From contig OZ020244.1 in assembly GCA_963971285.1 (NCBI GenBank), forward strand, positions 25,606,001 to 25,670,000: a stretch of 64,000 bases of DNA. The letters are read 5' to 3'. This document shows positions 42,301 to 57,300 of the stretch, piece after piece. The notes beneath the pieces are model-generated. The model saw only the letters and a program-made list of their open reading frames with translations, searched no databases and was not told the origin of the DNA. The translations under genes and the position numbers were made by a program. Source of the DNA: Astropecten irregularis. Lineage: Eukaryota; Echinodermata; Asteroidea; Paxillosida; Astropectinidae. The number at the start of each line of letters is the position of its first letter. Position 1 is the stretch's first letter.

Positions 42301-45300
42301 CGAGTTTCTTGAAATCGGCCGCTGATTCTTGTTATTGCTGAGAGTATAGGATCCTACCTGGGTAAAAGCCGTCCGCAGTGACTTCAATGTGATGTTCCTT
42401 GGCTCTGGGTTTGACAGTCACTACACCAAGGTATTCCCGATTGTCCTCATAATTATTATCACAGTAGTAGTAGACACCGGGCTCTGTGAATACGTGGGAC
42501 AGCATGCCAGCTCGGCTGTACACCCGACAAAGAAGACATTAATCAGTGTTAGGTTCTAGCCTGGAAAGCCAACTTATCACATCAAATTTCAAGACACCAC
42601 AACTCGGCCTAAAAAATCACTAATTAACTCCTTCTTTCGGAAAAGGGCTCCACACTTTTGACGTCACATTCATAGTAACCACTTGCCTTGAGTACCCGGA
42701 TGTTCGGACAAACAAGCCTTGTACGTATAGCTTAGAAAATGGCATAAACTCGACCATTCATAAAAAAAGAAAAATTCACGAAAAATGGTGTTCGTGATGC
42801 AAATTTAGACACTTCAAATTTGTGCGACTTTTTACATATGAAATGTCTAGCAAATATTCAGAGTACATTCTCACAAGGCCTTACACCATACAGGTAAATG
42901 TTGTACCACATTGTCAGAACCAGAGCTTTTGCAAGATTCTATAAATAGTTTGAGCACGGAAGAGCCCTAATTACTGGTTACCAGCCTAAATTAAATGCAA
43001 TTTTCATGATACACATTGAAAAAGTAACAAGTACCAGTGATGATTAATTTTATTCACATTTAACACACCTGGTTATTTTGAAGATTAAAAGAAATCAATG
43101 TTAGTATGTTGTGTTACGTCACATTATATTACATCATATTACATTGTAGAAAGGAAAGGGTTATTCATCGCTGTAGGTACAGATAAGGAAAAAAGGTGAT
43201 CAAAGGCACGCGATGTCATGTTGCTGGTAGCGACATTCCAGCTGCTGAACTGCTAGCCTTCATCAGGCAACTGAAGAACTGGATGCTGCGGTGTCTGTTA
43301 TATCCTGTTGGTCCTCGTCTGTGTTCACCGCACCATGTTCAGCGGACGCTGAACGGGTCACTGTAGCAGACATTGTATGGTTCACTCTGCAGTAAGCAGG
43401 AGTTATGTGACCCATACAATGCCCCCTGCTGAACCATACGACATCCACTAGAGTGACCCCTTCAACGTCTGCTGAATGGTATGGTGAACACAGATGCAGA
43501 CCAACAGGATATAATGGACATTGCAGCATCCAGTTTTTCAGTTGCTTGATGAAGGCTAGCAGTTCCAGCAGCCGAAACGTCGCTACCAGCAACATGACAT
43601 CGAGTGACATTGAACACCTTTTTTCCTTATATTACATTGTATTATGTTACGCTTTTACGTTATGTAACATTCCGTTACGTCATGTTACATTACACAGTAT
43701 TTCAATTCACTATGTTACATTAAGTGACATGACACTGAGTTACGTCATCTCATTATACTAACATACATGTACCTGGGAATAGGACTGCTGAAGCCTCCTT
43801 TGACTGGCTGTGGGAAAGGGTCAGTGATGGAATGACCAGTGGGCACTTCCATCTGCTGAATGCGGTGTTTCTTCTTGCACTGTCCAAGTCATAAATGTAC
43901 CAACATCAAGACTTTCATAAACATATTCCTGCAGCTGATTTCATGAAACGCTAAGACGCGCCTTTGGAAGGGTAACTCGTCCTATGTCAGGACGCGTCTT
44001 AGGATCGATTTCACCAAAGTTAAGACGCGATCAACACATCTCAACTTCCATAGCAACGCGGCTGAACTCATCTCAACTTAGGACGGGTCTGAGGGTCATG
44101 TTATCAGCATGAACATGTACATGTACATATTAAATAATGAATAGCAACAATGGCGCTTACACTTCTTGCCGAGTGATCGCGACTCGGCGGGTGGGGAGGC
44201 CTATAGGCTAAGGCTAAGAGTAAGCGAGTTAATATTCCAAGACCGGAGAAATCCACTCGAATGAAGAGGAAAACGTAGAAGATATAGGCTACCTACATAT
44301 CTATTGTTTGACAGGGATTATTCCAAGAGTGGCATATGAATTTGAGCCCGTTACCCATGTGAGTACGTTACGAGTTAGCAAATATTTTATTTCAGCAGAC
44401 GATAACTTTTCGCCAGAACAACAACCAATCAGCCATCTTGAGTTAACATATTTCATTCATGCCCCCCGTACACACAGCGAGCATAAAACTACGGCTGTTG
44501 CATGCATTCGCTCCAATTGATTCAAGTAAACATGGTGTAGCTGTTGTATTTTGGAAAGGCATCCTTGTCTAATATATTACAATTTGTTTATCAGCATAAC
44601 AAACTGATCCTGCCTAAGACGCGTTTGGTGAAATTGGTCTCAGGACGCGTCATAGCTAAGATCGATCTTACAGCCAGGACTCGTCCTAAGACAAAAGATC
44701 GATCCTAAAATAAGACGAGTTTAAATAAAATGTGAATGAGCTCTTTTCGGTGGTCTAGAGAAATAAAATTATATTCAACGTCAGTGTGTGAACCGAACCA
44801 AACAGTACCCAAACAAAGGTGTGTAAGATAAAATGGTGGCCCTGTCCCATCCAGAGATGCTTCTCTGGATAAACTGGGTCACAATTTATCTTCATACTTT
44901 TATCTTACACACGTCTAAAATTTATAAAATTTGTGTTAAAATTTATGTTAGTTTTGGATTAGGAAGAAGGACTGGATGTATGTTTGGTTATCTTCAACCA
45001 TTATCAAAAAAGAGAGAATTGTCTAAGGGTCACTCTTGTACTGACCTTGAATCTGTCCCATAGCCACCAGACCCGGTCCCCCTGAGTGACCGATAGTAGC
45101 CGAGGGCTGAATTTCCTGTCGGTCACCTCGATGTAATGGCTTTGCTGTACTGCTTTGACGTGAACAATGCAGAGCTTGGTGTCGTCATCTTTTGTTGTCT
45201 GGAAGTAGAACATACCTGGTGTCCTGCAAACATTATAATCACATGGGAGTATTAAAAGTCATACATACCAGTAATGCCCAGGGGCCAATTTCATACAGCT

Positions 45301-48300
45301 GCTTAAGCACCAAAATTTGCTTGAGCAACAAAAAACTCCTGATGATGACTAGAGCAGGCTAGTCGAAACATTGCGACCTTTAATTACGAGAAGTGCGAAT
45401 GAAATAGAATTGCGAAAGTACGAACGATTCTTACATGGTGGTTCCGCAAACCAATCCACATAACAAAAACCTTGGTAAATAAAATCAGAAAAACAGCCAA
45501 ACTTCCTTGTGAATGTTATGCTCAGCAAACAATGGCTGAATACAAGTCAAAAGCAGTAAACATCACATGAACATTTGGTTGGCAATTCTGTTTGATCAAG
45601 GAAGACTTTTCACGCTTAAGCAAATTTTGTGCTTATTAAAAAACAAGACCAAGGGTTAAGCAGCTTTATGAAACTGGTCTGCTGATGCTACATGGACACC
45701 GTACAAATCCTGCCTCGACCTGGTTGAAATGATTCTTAAGTTGCCCAGTGATAGAACAATTTCACAAATATATTTATACCAAAACTCTGTGCTGGGATTT
45801 TGGTTTAAAAGTAACTTACGCAAATTCATGTTTGTAAGATCCAGACTGCATGGGGGTGGACATCCTATTAAAAAAAAAATACAAAATGAGAAAAGCAAAT
45901 TGAAAAAGTACAAAAATTTGGGTGTTCCCATGAACCATGCAATAAACCGTTGTTTACTGCATCTCTTTCCAAACCCTGGAAATAGAGACACTTAAATGAA
46001 TTGGTTTTTAGACTGTTGGATATGGCCGGTACACCAAAATGCTATTGTCGGTTGTTGTCATTTGTAGAGCATACGTACCATAAACAGGAGGATTGTTTTC
46101 ATTGCTTACTTTTAAAATGACATTCCTTAAAACATAGGGCTGGGTAGCTTAGGAGCAACAGTACGGTATGGTTCGAATCCCGCTCCATCCTGCCAATTTT
46201 TCTCCAGTTAAGTTTCTTTGTACTTGATGTTTACGTCTCCATTGAAAGGAAATTCAAAGAGACTGCAAATTTGATGTTGATCTTAGGGCCTGTCTGTTTC
46301 GCCACGGATCTTGATTGCCATATTTAATCTTGCAAACCCACGTCCCAAGCAGGATATGCCCTCAAATGCAATCCAGGGCAGCTTTTGAGTGCCCGATCAC
46401 TGATCGCGTTCCTGGAACAAACAGGCCCTAAAAGAGACAAGGCCAGACAAGGGAATTGACTACCAACCCTCCTGTGGTCTTGAGAATGCCGCAGTGTTTG
46501 GGGCACAGCGTAACTTCCCTGATGGCACAGGGCTCACTCAGTGAGTTCCATGTCCATTTGACACCGCTGCCTTGCTGCACATGCAGTACGCTGGGGTTAA
46601 ATTCTTCATCAGTCACCTGACCAAAACATAAACAAAATAAACATGAAAAGACAAAACAAGGGAAAACAAGAAAACAAGTCACATGAATTACAGTGGAACG
46701 GCGCCGCTCTAACGAACACGCAGAAAGTGTCCCGTATATACATGTACGTCGTTCGTGATAGCAATCTTTAACAACAATGTTCAATATCAATAGAAGGGAA
46801 AGGGTTATTCATCCGGGTAGGTACAGATAAGGAAAAAAAGGTGATTAATGTCATGTGATGGCGTGTTGCTGGTAACGACGTTTCGGCTGCCGGTACTGCT
46901 AGCCTTCATCAGGCAACTGAAGAACTGGATATGCTGCGGTGACTGTTATATCCTGTTGGTCCGCGTGAACGTTCACCGTACCGTGTTCAGCGGATGACAA
47001 ACAGGTCACTCTAGATGACGTCGTACGGTTCACTCTGCTGTTAAAAGGGGGCGTCATACAGACCACACTAGCAGACACTATGGTTCACTCTGTGGTTGGC
47101 TGCAAAGGCAAGTCCTCAGCATGGCTTCGGTGTCCTCCGGTGGTTCCATCTGATGTGTGGCAATCCTGTGACCTTGATCACCTTTTTTTTTCCTTTTAGA
47201 ACGTTTGATATGTTTTGTACACAAAGCGTGGGAGCCAAGGATGATGTTCGGTATAACAGAATGTTTGGTATGGCAGCATCAAGCCGATGAAGAAATGGAT
47301 AGGAGGAATTATTTATACAAAAAGAGGAAGAATGATTCTGTGCACCAAACTTTCAATGCCCCTGGATGGTGTGTACTTACCTCTGCAACGATATAATGCC
47401 TGGATTTGACATTCACATGAAGAACTTTGCCAGTGTTTGTCTCATAACCATCACTGCATAATCAAACACAAAATACATGAAATTATCAATTCATGAATTA
47501 TATATGAAATCATCTGACACAACAAAAGGTAAAGTGACTAGATTTTATTTAAGTCATTAAAAGGGTTTGAATCCTGGTTATCAAGTTTATAAGCGGGATT
47601 CGAACCTGTGACCCTCTTCGAACCTCTTCCGAAGACATAGAAGATAATTAGGCATATGAGGTAGCCATGTTTTGAACGAGGGCTGTGACATTTTGTTTTT
47701 AATATCATTTTAGTTTTCAAAAAGTCGCGCGATAGATTGCGTTCTTTTGGACAGCTGTGTGTGTGCGACTTTGTCGCATGATTATATCATTGTGACAATC
47801 TCGTATGTGTAAATAGGCCTTAATGAATGTAAAAAATACAAACTGAATTTAAAATGACTAAATGTCTTTCTTTTCCGATGTAAAAAGTAGGTTTGAGTTA
47901 ATTACCGCACATCCACATTAAACAAGGTAGCAAACTAGCAATAGTTAATACATCACTATATGTTTTATTAATGTAAGATGTGACAGGCATTATAACTACA
48001 TGTGATAGACATTGTCAGAATGGAATGAGAATCATGCCGTATTTACCTGATGAATTTGAATTCTCCTTGCATGTTGAAATTGATATCAAACTTTCCATCG
48101 CCGGACTGAGGTCCACTGTTGTAGCCACCTTGAACAGGATAGGCAGTTTGACCATCGAAAACCACCTGATGAACAATTAAACAATATGGTATAATTATGT
48201 CACTTAAAAGGCTTCTAACCAGGTTTCAGTATACATGTACCTCAGGTTTCAGTGACCCGGGGCTGCCGTGCCCTGGGTTAACACATTGTTGTTTCACACT

Positions 48301-51300
48301 GCGCTCTGTCAACGAAAAGCAGCATTATTTGTAATGTACACATGTATGTACATTTAGCCTGTGTATACCAGTCTTGGTTCATGACGTTGTTATTACTCGA
48401 ATGTACAAACTGATTCCCCTCACTGACCCACATAAAGACCGCTCTATAACAAAGTCTTGGGAATCCTGTAAAGGACGTGAGTTGCCTGCGCACCTCGTTA
48501 TGTAGCGCGCTATGTCACCTCCATGATAGACTGTTAAATATACTGCACTGGCCTGCAAGCACTGACATTATTATGGCAGGCTTTGGAGAAACGGTCTTCA
48601 AGTCGACAGCGCACGTGCATGCACAACAGCGCAGGCACAAAACAACGCACGCATGCTCACAATTGCATGCGCATGCGCTGTTGACTTGAAGACCGGTTCT
48701 CCAAAGTCTCCCATTGGCTGTGCCTGACTTCAAAAGTAATGCATGCGCAGTATGTTTGGATTTCCAACTTTTCCAGGATTTACTGACAGGTCCATACATA
48801 CATGTACCATGTACGTGCGTACTGATCACCTTACATGTATGATATGACCTTTAAATTTGCACGCTGTCCTTGTGTTTTTGAGCCTATTCATGTACAGAGC
48901 TTAGAAATTATGTCTGCAAAAACCCTAGAGCCAAAGCTGAAATCTCCAATTTAAACTGTTTTGTGAAATCATGCATGCGCTGCAATGCGAAGACAATAAT
49001 ATCCTGTTCCAATTTGGATCAATTGCCTTTAGGACAAATATGCACTCACTTTCTGACAAATTGGTAACCATACAATGGAATCAAATGCCTTGACATGCTA
49101 GAATGGAGGCAGAGATACAGATTCAAGTGAATTTTACACAGTTTGACTAGTAGTGAAATCGGGAAATTGCTGTACAAGATTTAAATATCTTGTGGAAATT
49201 TTGTTATAATGGTGGCAGGGGTTGATTTCACGTGATCCAAATCCGTCCCTCATGTGAGGGACGGACATCAATGCATTAATTGCTTCGCCAAAGATTTCTT
49301 GAATACTCATTGTCTGTAAAAAAAAAACATGTTCATGTTTAGCCCTGACACCAGTGCAAGTTGGCCACATGCCATTTTCAATTTGTCTCTTTTGGTTTTT
49401 TTAAAGAAGATTTTAGGGCCTGAGGGACGGAATAAAAATGACTTCCTTCACCTGACTCTGGATATTTTTTTATTATTAAATATTAAAACTTGGAAACATT
49501 TTCAACTTTGGTTTAATTAAATATTATAAGAAATTTCTTTTAATACAAGTAATAAACTGCTGCAAACTGCTCATCAGCCAAAATGACCTGAAATTTATCA
49601 AATGCTTAAAGTTAGGAGGGCCTGATGCGTTTCTTTTAATTTAGAAAAATGTTATCCTTTCTTTATACTGAAAGGAAGTAATTTTTAAGGGTGTTGAAGG
49701 AATTTTAATTTATGTTTTTTAATGTTACCTGTTAGATCACTGATCGCGTACCTGAAACAAACCTCAGCATTCTCCAAACCAATGAAATTGAAATTGACAT
49801 ACATTAGGGGCCGTCCATAAAGTATGTACGCACGAAATGCCGACTTTTTTGACCCCCCCTCCCCCTCTGTACGCATGGCATACGCAGTGGTCCCAACCCC
49901 CCCTCCCCCCTGTACGCATACGCATTCCACATTAGGTTTTCACTTCTCGTGGGTGGTCCCTTGCTTTAGCATCATTAGAATGTCACCGTATTCCGGGCCG
50001 GTACCGTTATTGGGACGTCACTTTCAAATTCTGAAATGAATGACTAAAGTTTAACAGGTTTTTATACATTTACAGATGGATTTTACTATTTTTTATCATG
50101 TTGAATAAGAAAAAAAGGAAAAAACAAAACAATCCCGGTGCTTTTTTCACGTTTTTTACCTCGCTTTTTTGCGCGATAATGCTATGCAAAATTTTTGTTT
50201 GCGTACGGTACGCATTGGCCTTAACACCCCCTCCCCCCCTGTACGCATGCCGTACGCATCGGTAACTGGCAACCCCCCCTCCCCCCCCCCCCCCCTTCGT
50301 GCGTACGTACTTTATGGACGGCCCCTTACATGTATCTTGAGTACATTTTCTTCTATTAAGGGTAGTATAGCATACTTTGGTAGCATACAGTATACCCACT
50401 ATATGATACTGAAACAAAAATCTTCACAAATTTACCTATAAATAACTTACAGGGTATAAAGATGGTAATGGTAGAAACATACCGTTAAAATTTTCCTGCC
50501 TGAAATGCTGTATTTATCCAGAAAAGAGTGAAAACAAGTGACCAAAATTATTTTGGATCTTTTAAAGATCAAAAATAAAAGAGAAAAGACTTAAGAAATA
50601 CTGAGGCCGTTTTTCACTGTTTTTCAAAAAGTGGACACCATATGGGACTGAAATTTTCACAGATGGCTGTTACTGTACATGTATCTTTCTTAATATTTTT
50701 GCCCGTAAATCTGTATTTCTTTGACAAAAAACAAAGTATGATATTACCTTTAAAATATGGACATACAGGTAGCTGATACCTTTAACAAAAGGTATTTAAT
50801 TAATATGTACTATATTGTGCATAGCTGAGCGCTATACTTAAAGCATAGCTGCTACAGTCTTGAGCTGTACCCATAGCAAGCATTCAAGCCTCGGATCAAT
50901 CCATATTGCAATTAACCCACATAGGCCTATTGGCTCTGCTGCACATCATTTCTCCATCAGCTAGTCGATAATTCTGTTATAATGTCAGTCAGTAAATACA
51001 GCCGAGCAGGTGCCTCCAAGTCTATAGATGGAAACAGTTCCATGTACATGTACATGTAAATTATACATGTAGCAATTGCCCGAGGCTGAATAGGGAATGA
51101 TGAAAAATTCACTGACCGACACAAATCCCTTCATCCACATCACATGTAACTTTATTGAGCTGTCAATGTATTAAATATCTAATAAAGCACCTTATAGGCT
51201 GTACTGCAGGGCATGCTTACAGATTCACTATATCAACAATTAATTGTGTGGAGTCCTCAGTCCAGGTAATTGAAATGTAGTGGATTACATGTACACAGCG

Positions 51301-54300
51301 AACTGAGTGCAGCGGAACACGAACTGATGTTGAATCAGGGCTTGGAATGACAGAATTGTATGTGGATTTTGTGGGTCGGGAAATTTCATTACAAAGCTAG
51401 AACAAAAAAACAAATGAAATTTAATTACCGGTATCATAAATAAAGTATTGGGCATTAGTGCACACTTCTGGGCCCAATTTCATGGAATCTGTTACCGTTA
51501 GCCGTTAGCATATTCTTTGCTTACGATAGTAGGCTTTTTTGGATACGGTAAGCGTATTTCATGGGAGAGTTTTCTTTTTGGTAACGGCAAGCAAGGACTT
51601 TCTGCAATGTACATATGACCGTGAAATAGATTTCACGTGTGCATGAAAAGTAGCGTAGCTTTCATAGAGGCCCAGGCCTATCTGATCTATGAAAGGGACC
51701 ATAGACCAGCTGAGCTATCCAAACTTACATATAGAGAGCGTGCACGTGATGTCACTTGACAGCTTATCGGCCATTTTGGACGGCACGCGTACGCACGCAC
51801 GTCGTGTATGCGCGCACACGTACGTACCAGACAGCATCATTATATGCACACACTTCTGCGTCTGCGTACGTGTCCGGTTGATTTGCAAGCTACGCGATCA
51901 CATGTGGGTTACATATCACTGTACGTACGTGCATTATAATACATGTGTACAGCATTGCCGTCCAAAATGGTGTCCTGATCACGTGACTGCACACCCTCTA
52001 TTGGAAGTGTCCAAAAACGATCACTTTAGACAATGTTTGATTAAATGCTAGTCAGAAGCCATTAAACCACTCATAATAGGCCTGTTCACACACAACCAAA
52101 TAATCGTGATTATTTCCGTCACGATTCAAATCGCACTATTAGTGCGTCTTGTAGCAAATAATCGCGATTATTTGCTGTGTGAACGGTTCAGCAAAAAATA
52201 ATTTTTTAATCATGCAATTAAGGCACACAACATACAAAGTTCCTGTCACAGCATGTTGTGCACGAATGTGTGTAAACTACCATCAATTCAGTTTGTACCG
52301 CATGTAATGTACAACCGGATACAGGTCAAACAAGAATCCATCATGCACAAGTTTGATAAAGAAATCATACAATATGTGCAATTTGGGTCGCAATTTTTCG
52401 TCCTGTTTGGGCACGACAGAAAACAATAAGTTTGTTTTTAATCACGCTTTTATTCGTGTGTGTGAACGTGCCTGTAATATACTGCACTATCCAAATCATA
52501 TGCATGCAATATCATATAAAAGAAAAAATGTCTTCAGATTATTACTTGAAAAATACTTTAATAATTTGTTTTAAAATCCATTAAGGACTAATAGCATCTC
52601 ATCAAATTTACCGAGGAATCACACAATTTCCCAAGGGTGTTCTTGCCTTCTATACTATGCATCAGACTTATGGCGGAAAAAGTAATCAATGAATTTTTGC
52701 ATCAATTGATGAACATTTTGAAGGATTCAATGTTATGTATGCTCCACTCCGTAGCTATCTTAAAGTCATAATACAGGATAAAGGTGACAGAACAGCTGCA
52801 GACTGTTCATAATTTGATTTGTCATGGGGTAAAAACAAACCTGTGCAATGTTCAGCTCATATCATCATCGGAACTGTAGAAAACAGTTAAAAAAATAATC
52901 TACATTATTCACAGGAGTTATTCACCCCGAAACACTGTTTTTGGTCTTTGTTTTACTAATTTCTGGATAAATAGGCCAACAGCATTTCAGCTGAAAATAT
53001 TTTAATGGTATGTTTCTACCAGCACCATCTTCATACATGTACCCTGTTATACATACATGTAAATCTGTGAACATTTCTGTTTGGGTATGTTACCAATCCT
53101 GTACTGTGCCTTTAAAGCTACAAATTGTACCTTTACAATATCCCTTGAGTTTGGCAATAGATCATTTAAATCCATTCCTGTATTTTTTTTATTTAAGGCA
53201 GGCTGACTTTTTTCAAGAGTTCATAATTTTGAAATTTTGATTGGTGGCTAGATTTAGTGAAGTTTTTGAATTACAAAATGACATAGATGGCTTCCAATGC
53301 TAAAACGATATGCGACTTCCATTTATCTATAAAGGTTTAACTGCTTTGACAAAAAATTTGGTGAAGGTCAACATCATTAAGCGCACCTCATTGGATTATA
53401 TCATCCATTAGGCCTAATAGACAAACTAAACATACAATTCTACACAAGAGACTGCAGTTAAAGGTCCATTAAACCTTAAAGAGGATGGTTCATGGTCAGA
53501 GGATTTTTCTTTACGAATGCATGTACCTTTTAATACACCGATCCAGTAGGCCACACCTACCATAGCAACGTCCAGGCAACAACGCACACGCGCACGCACA
53601 CAATGTGTCACGATCGCCCACACGCGAAGCGTTGCACAATCTCAACCACCGAAAGTACCTCTCCACGTTGGACTTTGGTTTTGGAAAAGGCCAAAAATGT
53701 ACATTTCCTCTTAGCCAGGGCATCGAGTCATAAATTACAATGAAAATATAAACATCGTTTGAACATGGTTAAGAATAAAACTTGGATTTGCAATAAAATT
53801 GCCTTGCACATACGAAACAAAAGTAAACTCAGACAAAATGGCGGCAATTTGTCAGACCTTAAATAACGCGTTGTAATTGGTTAATTTTTCAAGGGGCGTG
53901 GCCTACTGGATGGGTGTATTATTAAACATCTCTACACTAGTCTTGGTTCACGACATTGTTATTACTCGAACGTACGAACTGATTGTACAAACTGATTACC
54001 CGCACTGACCCGCACGCAAGTACATGCACATAGAGACCTCTCTATAACGTCTTGGGAATCCTGTAAAGGCCATGAGTTGCATGCGCACCTTGTTAGTATA
54101 ATTTATGTAGCGCGCTACGTCGTCTCCATGACACACTGTTAAATATGTATCAATACCCGCACTGGCTTGCGCACACATTAATTGGCTGTGCCTGACTTCA
54201 CAAGTACCGGTAATGCATGCTTGAACATGTTGAACCAAGACTATATCTACACAGAAAAACTCCCTGACAGAAATTCAAGTGCATTTTTGTTTTACAAAGG

Positions 54301-57300
54301 CAGTTTTAATGGTCTCTTAAATACTTGCATTGAGGCAGACTTGAAACAGTGCCAACAATTGCTATACATGTACATTCTCCACAATTGTGACGTCTTTGCG
54401 TACACCATGGAAGTAGGAATATTACTACCGCCATCATCATTATACATACTGTTCAGCCCAGCTTTACTGTCAGTGAAGTTATCGGAAATTTAATTCAAAG
54501 AATATCGAATGAAAGATTCCAATTTCAAATTGTCTGATTTTTGTTTCAATTTGCACTTGCCCCGCTGTTTTCCCTAGACACGCAAAATTGAGATGCTTTG
54601 AGATATAAGGCATAAAAGTGACATCAAAATTGCAACCATCATTGACGAGGTTTTGATTATTTTAACGGCAGCCTAATTTGAGGAGTAAAAACAACCAACA
54701 AGTATCACTTCTTTTTTAAAATTAATTTAATGACATCATAAAAGTAAAGGAGGTCTGATTTCAAATAAATTACAGGTAAAAACTAGAAAAAGAGACGCAT
54801 CTTGACCCATCCTCTTTATAAAATTTATTGTCATTATCTTACCTGTCGTACATTGTGACCATTGTTCCCTGAAGCAACATTCCATTTGATTGAGAGGGTC
54901 TGGAACAGAAAAGAGAACATACATTTATCCGTCTGTTCTGTATGCCATAGGCAAAACAAATTATTATGATATTTTAAGTACCGATAGAAAAGAAATAATG
55001 ACCTCTGGAATACCGTACAGTACTTGTACAGTATACCGGAGGTCACTGGTTTGAATCCTGCTCCAGTCCATTTTACATTGTGCACTTTTATGACTTATAG
55101 GTACTATCATACTTTAGTAGCATACCGAAACAGAAATCTCCACAGATAACTTAATACAGGGTATAAAGATGGTGATGGTAGAAACATACCGTTATTTTTT
55201 TTCTGCCTGAAATGCTGTATTTATCCAGAAATAAGTAAAACAAATTACCAATTTAAACAATTTTGATCCTTTAAAAATCAAAAAATAAAGGAAGGTTTGT
55301 AAAATACCGTGGTCATTTTTGACTGTTTTCCCAAAAAGTGGGCACCATATGGGACTGGGAATTTCACAGATGACTGTTGCTGCATCTTTCTTGATATTTT
55401 TGCCCTGAATCTGCATGTCTTTGACAAAATCCCAAAGAACAGTATGATATTACATTTAAACTAACTAGTCAGTTTCCCCTGTGGTTATTTGATGATTTTT
55501 TTTATTATCAAACATGTCCAATATAAAGTGTTTGGAATATTCTTGGTTTTTTAACACAATTAGAGCCTACAATACAATTTTTGGTTTACTTTTTCACAGA
55601 CAACAAAAACCTAACAAATTAATAAGATTTCTGCTATATAGTTGTGGGAAGTAAAAGTACAAAGCACTGAATGTGTACATTTAATAAGGTCTGTCATTAA
55701 CTCCGATTAAATATTTGTCATTAACATACTAAACATGCAGCACGTGCCTAACCATAAGAAAACCATGAGCCAAAAATAAACAGTGAAAATGTTGAAACTG
55801 CAACACTGAAATGGACAGTAATTAGAGGGAAATTGGAAATTTACTACATACACTTCCGACACAAGACTTGACATTTAGGTTGCAAAAACATACATATGTT
55901 GTTTTACATGCTTGAAGAAAAAAAAAACCCACACTGGTTCAGGCTAAATGCTATTAAATAAAGGTTTGCGTGCATGAGGACTTACTTATAATTGATTCCA
56001 CAAACAATTGTACATGAATACGTGTATCCATGGGATAATATGTACAGTACACGTAAGCACAAAGGGGTTTTCTGAAATATTTCTGAGTAACTGTTTTTAT
56101 AGTAATACCAACAAACAGAGCCCAAACTGCAATCTGTTTCAGGGTATTTTTTTCGCACACTTTTATCATGTAAGGCGTGAGCTACAAAACTGCCTACATT
56201 TCAAAATTCCAATTATTAATGACACCAATCGAGATGGACTTAATATAATATAATGAGCAAGAAGACCAATAAAAGCCTGCAACTTTATGTATTAAAGGTA
56301 GTATCGTACTTTGGTTTTTGTCCAAGAAGTACATGTATATTCATGGGCAAAAATATCAAGACAGATACAGTAACAGTCATCTGTGAAAAATTTCAGTCCC
56401 ATACGGTGCCCACTTATTGTGAAAACAGTGAAAAACGGCCACAGTATTTCTTAAGTCTTTTCTCTTTTATTTTTGATCTTTAAAAGATCAAAAATAATTT
56501 TGGTCACTAGTTTTACTCTTTTATGGATAAATACAGCATTTCAGGCAGAAAAATGATAATGGTATGTTTTTACCATCACCATCTTGGGTAAACATGTGAA
56601 GATTTGGTATGCTACCGAAGTATGATAGTACCTTTTCGACAACTACAAATCTTTTTGCAGAGTCATCTTTCCATACATTGCATGTCAGTGACATACACAA
56701 AAAATTGGTGTTGATATAGATTGTTATTTTCATGATCGTGATTTTATTTTAAAATCCACAAAATTATATTTTGTACTAAATCACAGTTTTTTTTCCCTCA
56801 AATAGAAAATCAGAAATTCGTAATTTTGGGGGCACAATTCATATATTTGTAAATGAACAATAAGAAAATCGTAATAATTAGTAAAAATTTGTAATGGCTG
56901 GTGGCTATGGAGCTAGGATACAACATCTTTATTTTCAATTCTTTTTTGCTACTATACTCAACATTACATGTAATTGCATATATCATTGCAATGGAGTACA
57001 GAAGTACAGCATGCTTGAATGGACATATATAGTATATCACCATGGCAATAGCAAAACAGTCAACAAACAATCAATGGTAGAAAAAGCACGCTGTGTTATG
57101 ATACCATGGCAACCGGCAAAGTGACAAAGAAGCTGGTCAGCTATTGTCATTGGCAATGCAGGCGGTGTGTCAAGGATGATCAATTGTGGGTTTATTGGTT
57201 GGTGAATGGCAATGTATGTTTACTGTGTGTCTGTGAAGATCTGTCATAAGGTGGTCTAACCACAGACTCAGTAACACTATCAGACCATGATCAGGCCAGA

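Larger units (their letters stand above)
48166..54842. other. Intron 3 (6.7 kb, largest): nested repeats, no exon seen
   Basis: Contains the duplicated 48255-48830 / 53935-54240 element, the CCGTCCATAAAG inverted-repeat element (49806-50326), MITE D copies (50345-50755, 52850-53115), MITE F (51470-51660), palindromic elements (51715-52010, 52070-52470) and MITE I (53535-53930). No open frame fits the phase-0 junction between exons 3 and 4. Confidence 0.6.
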
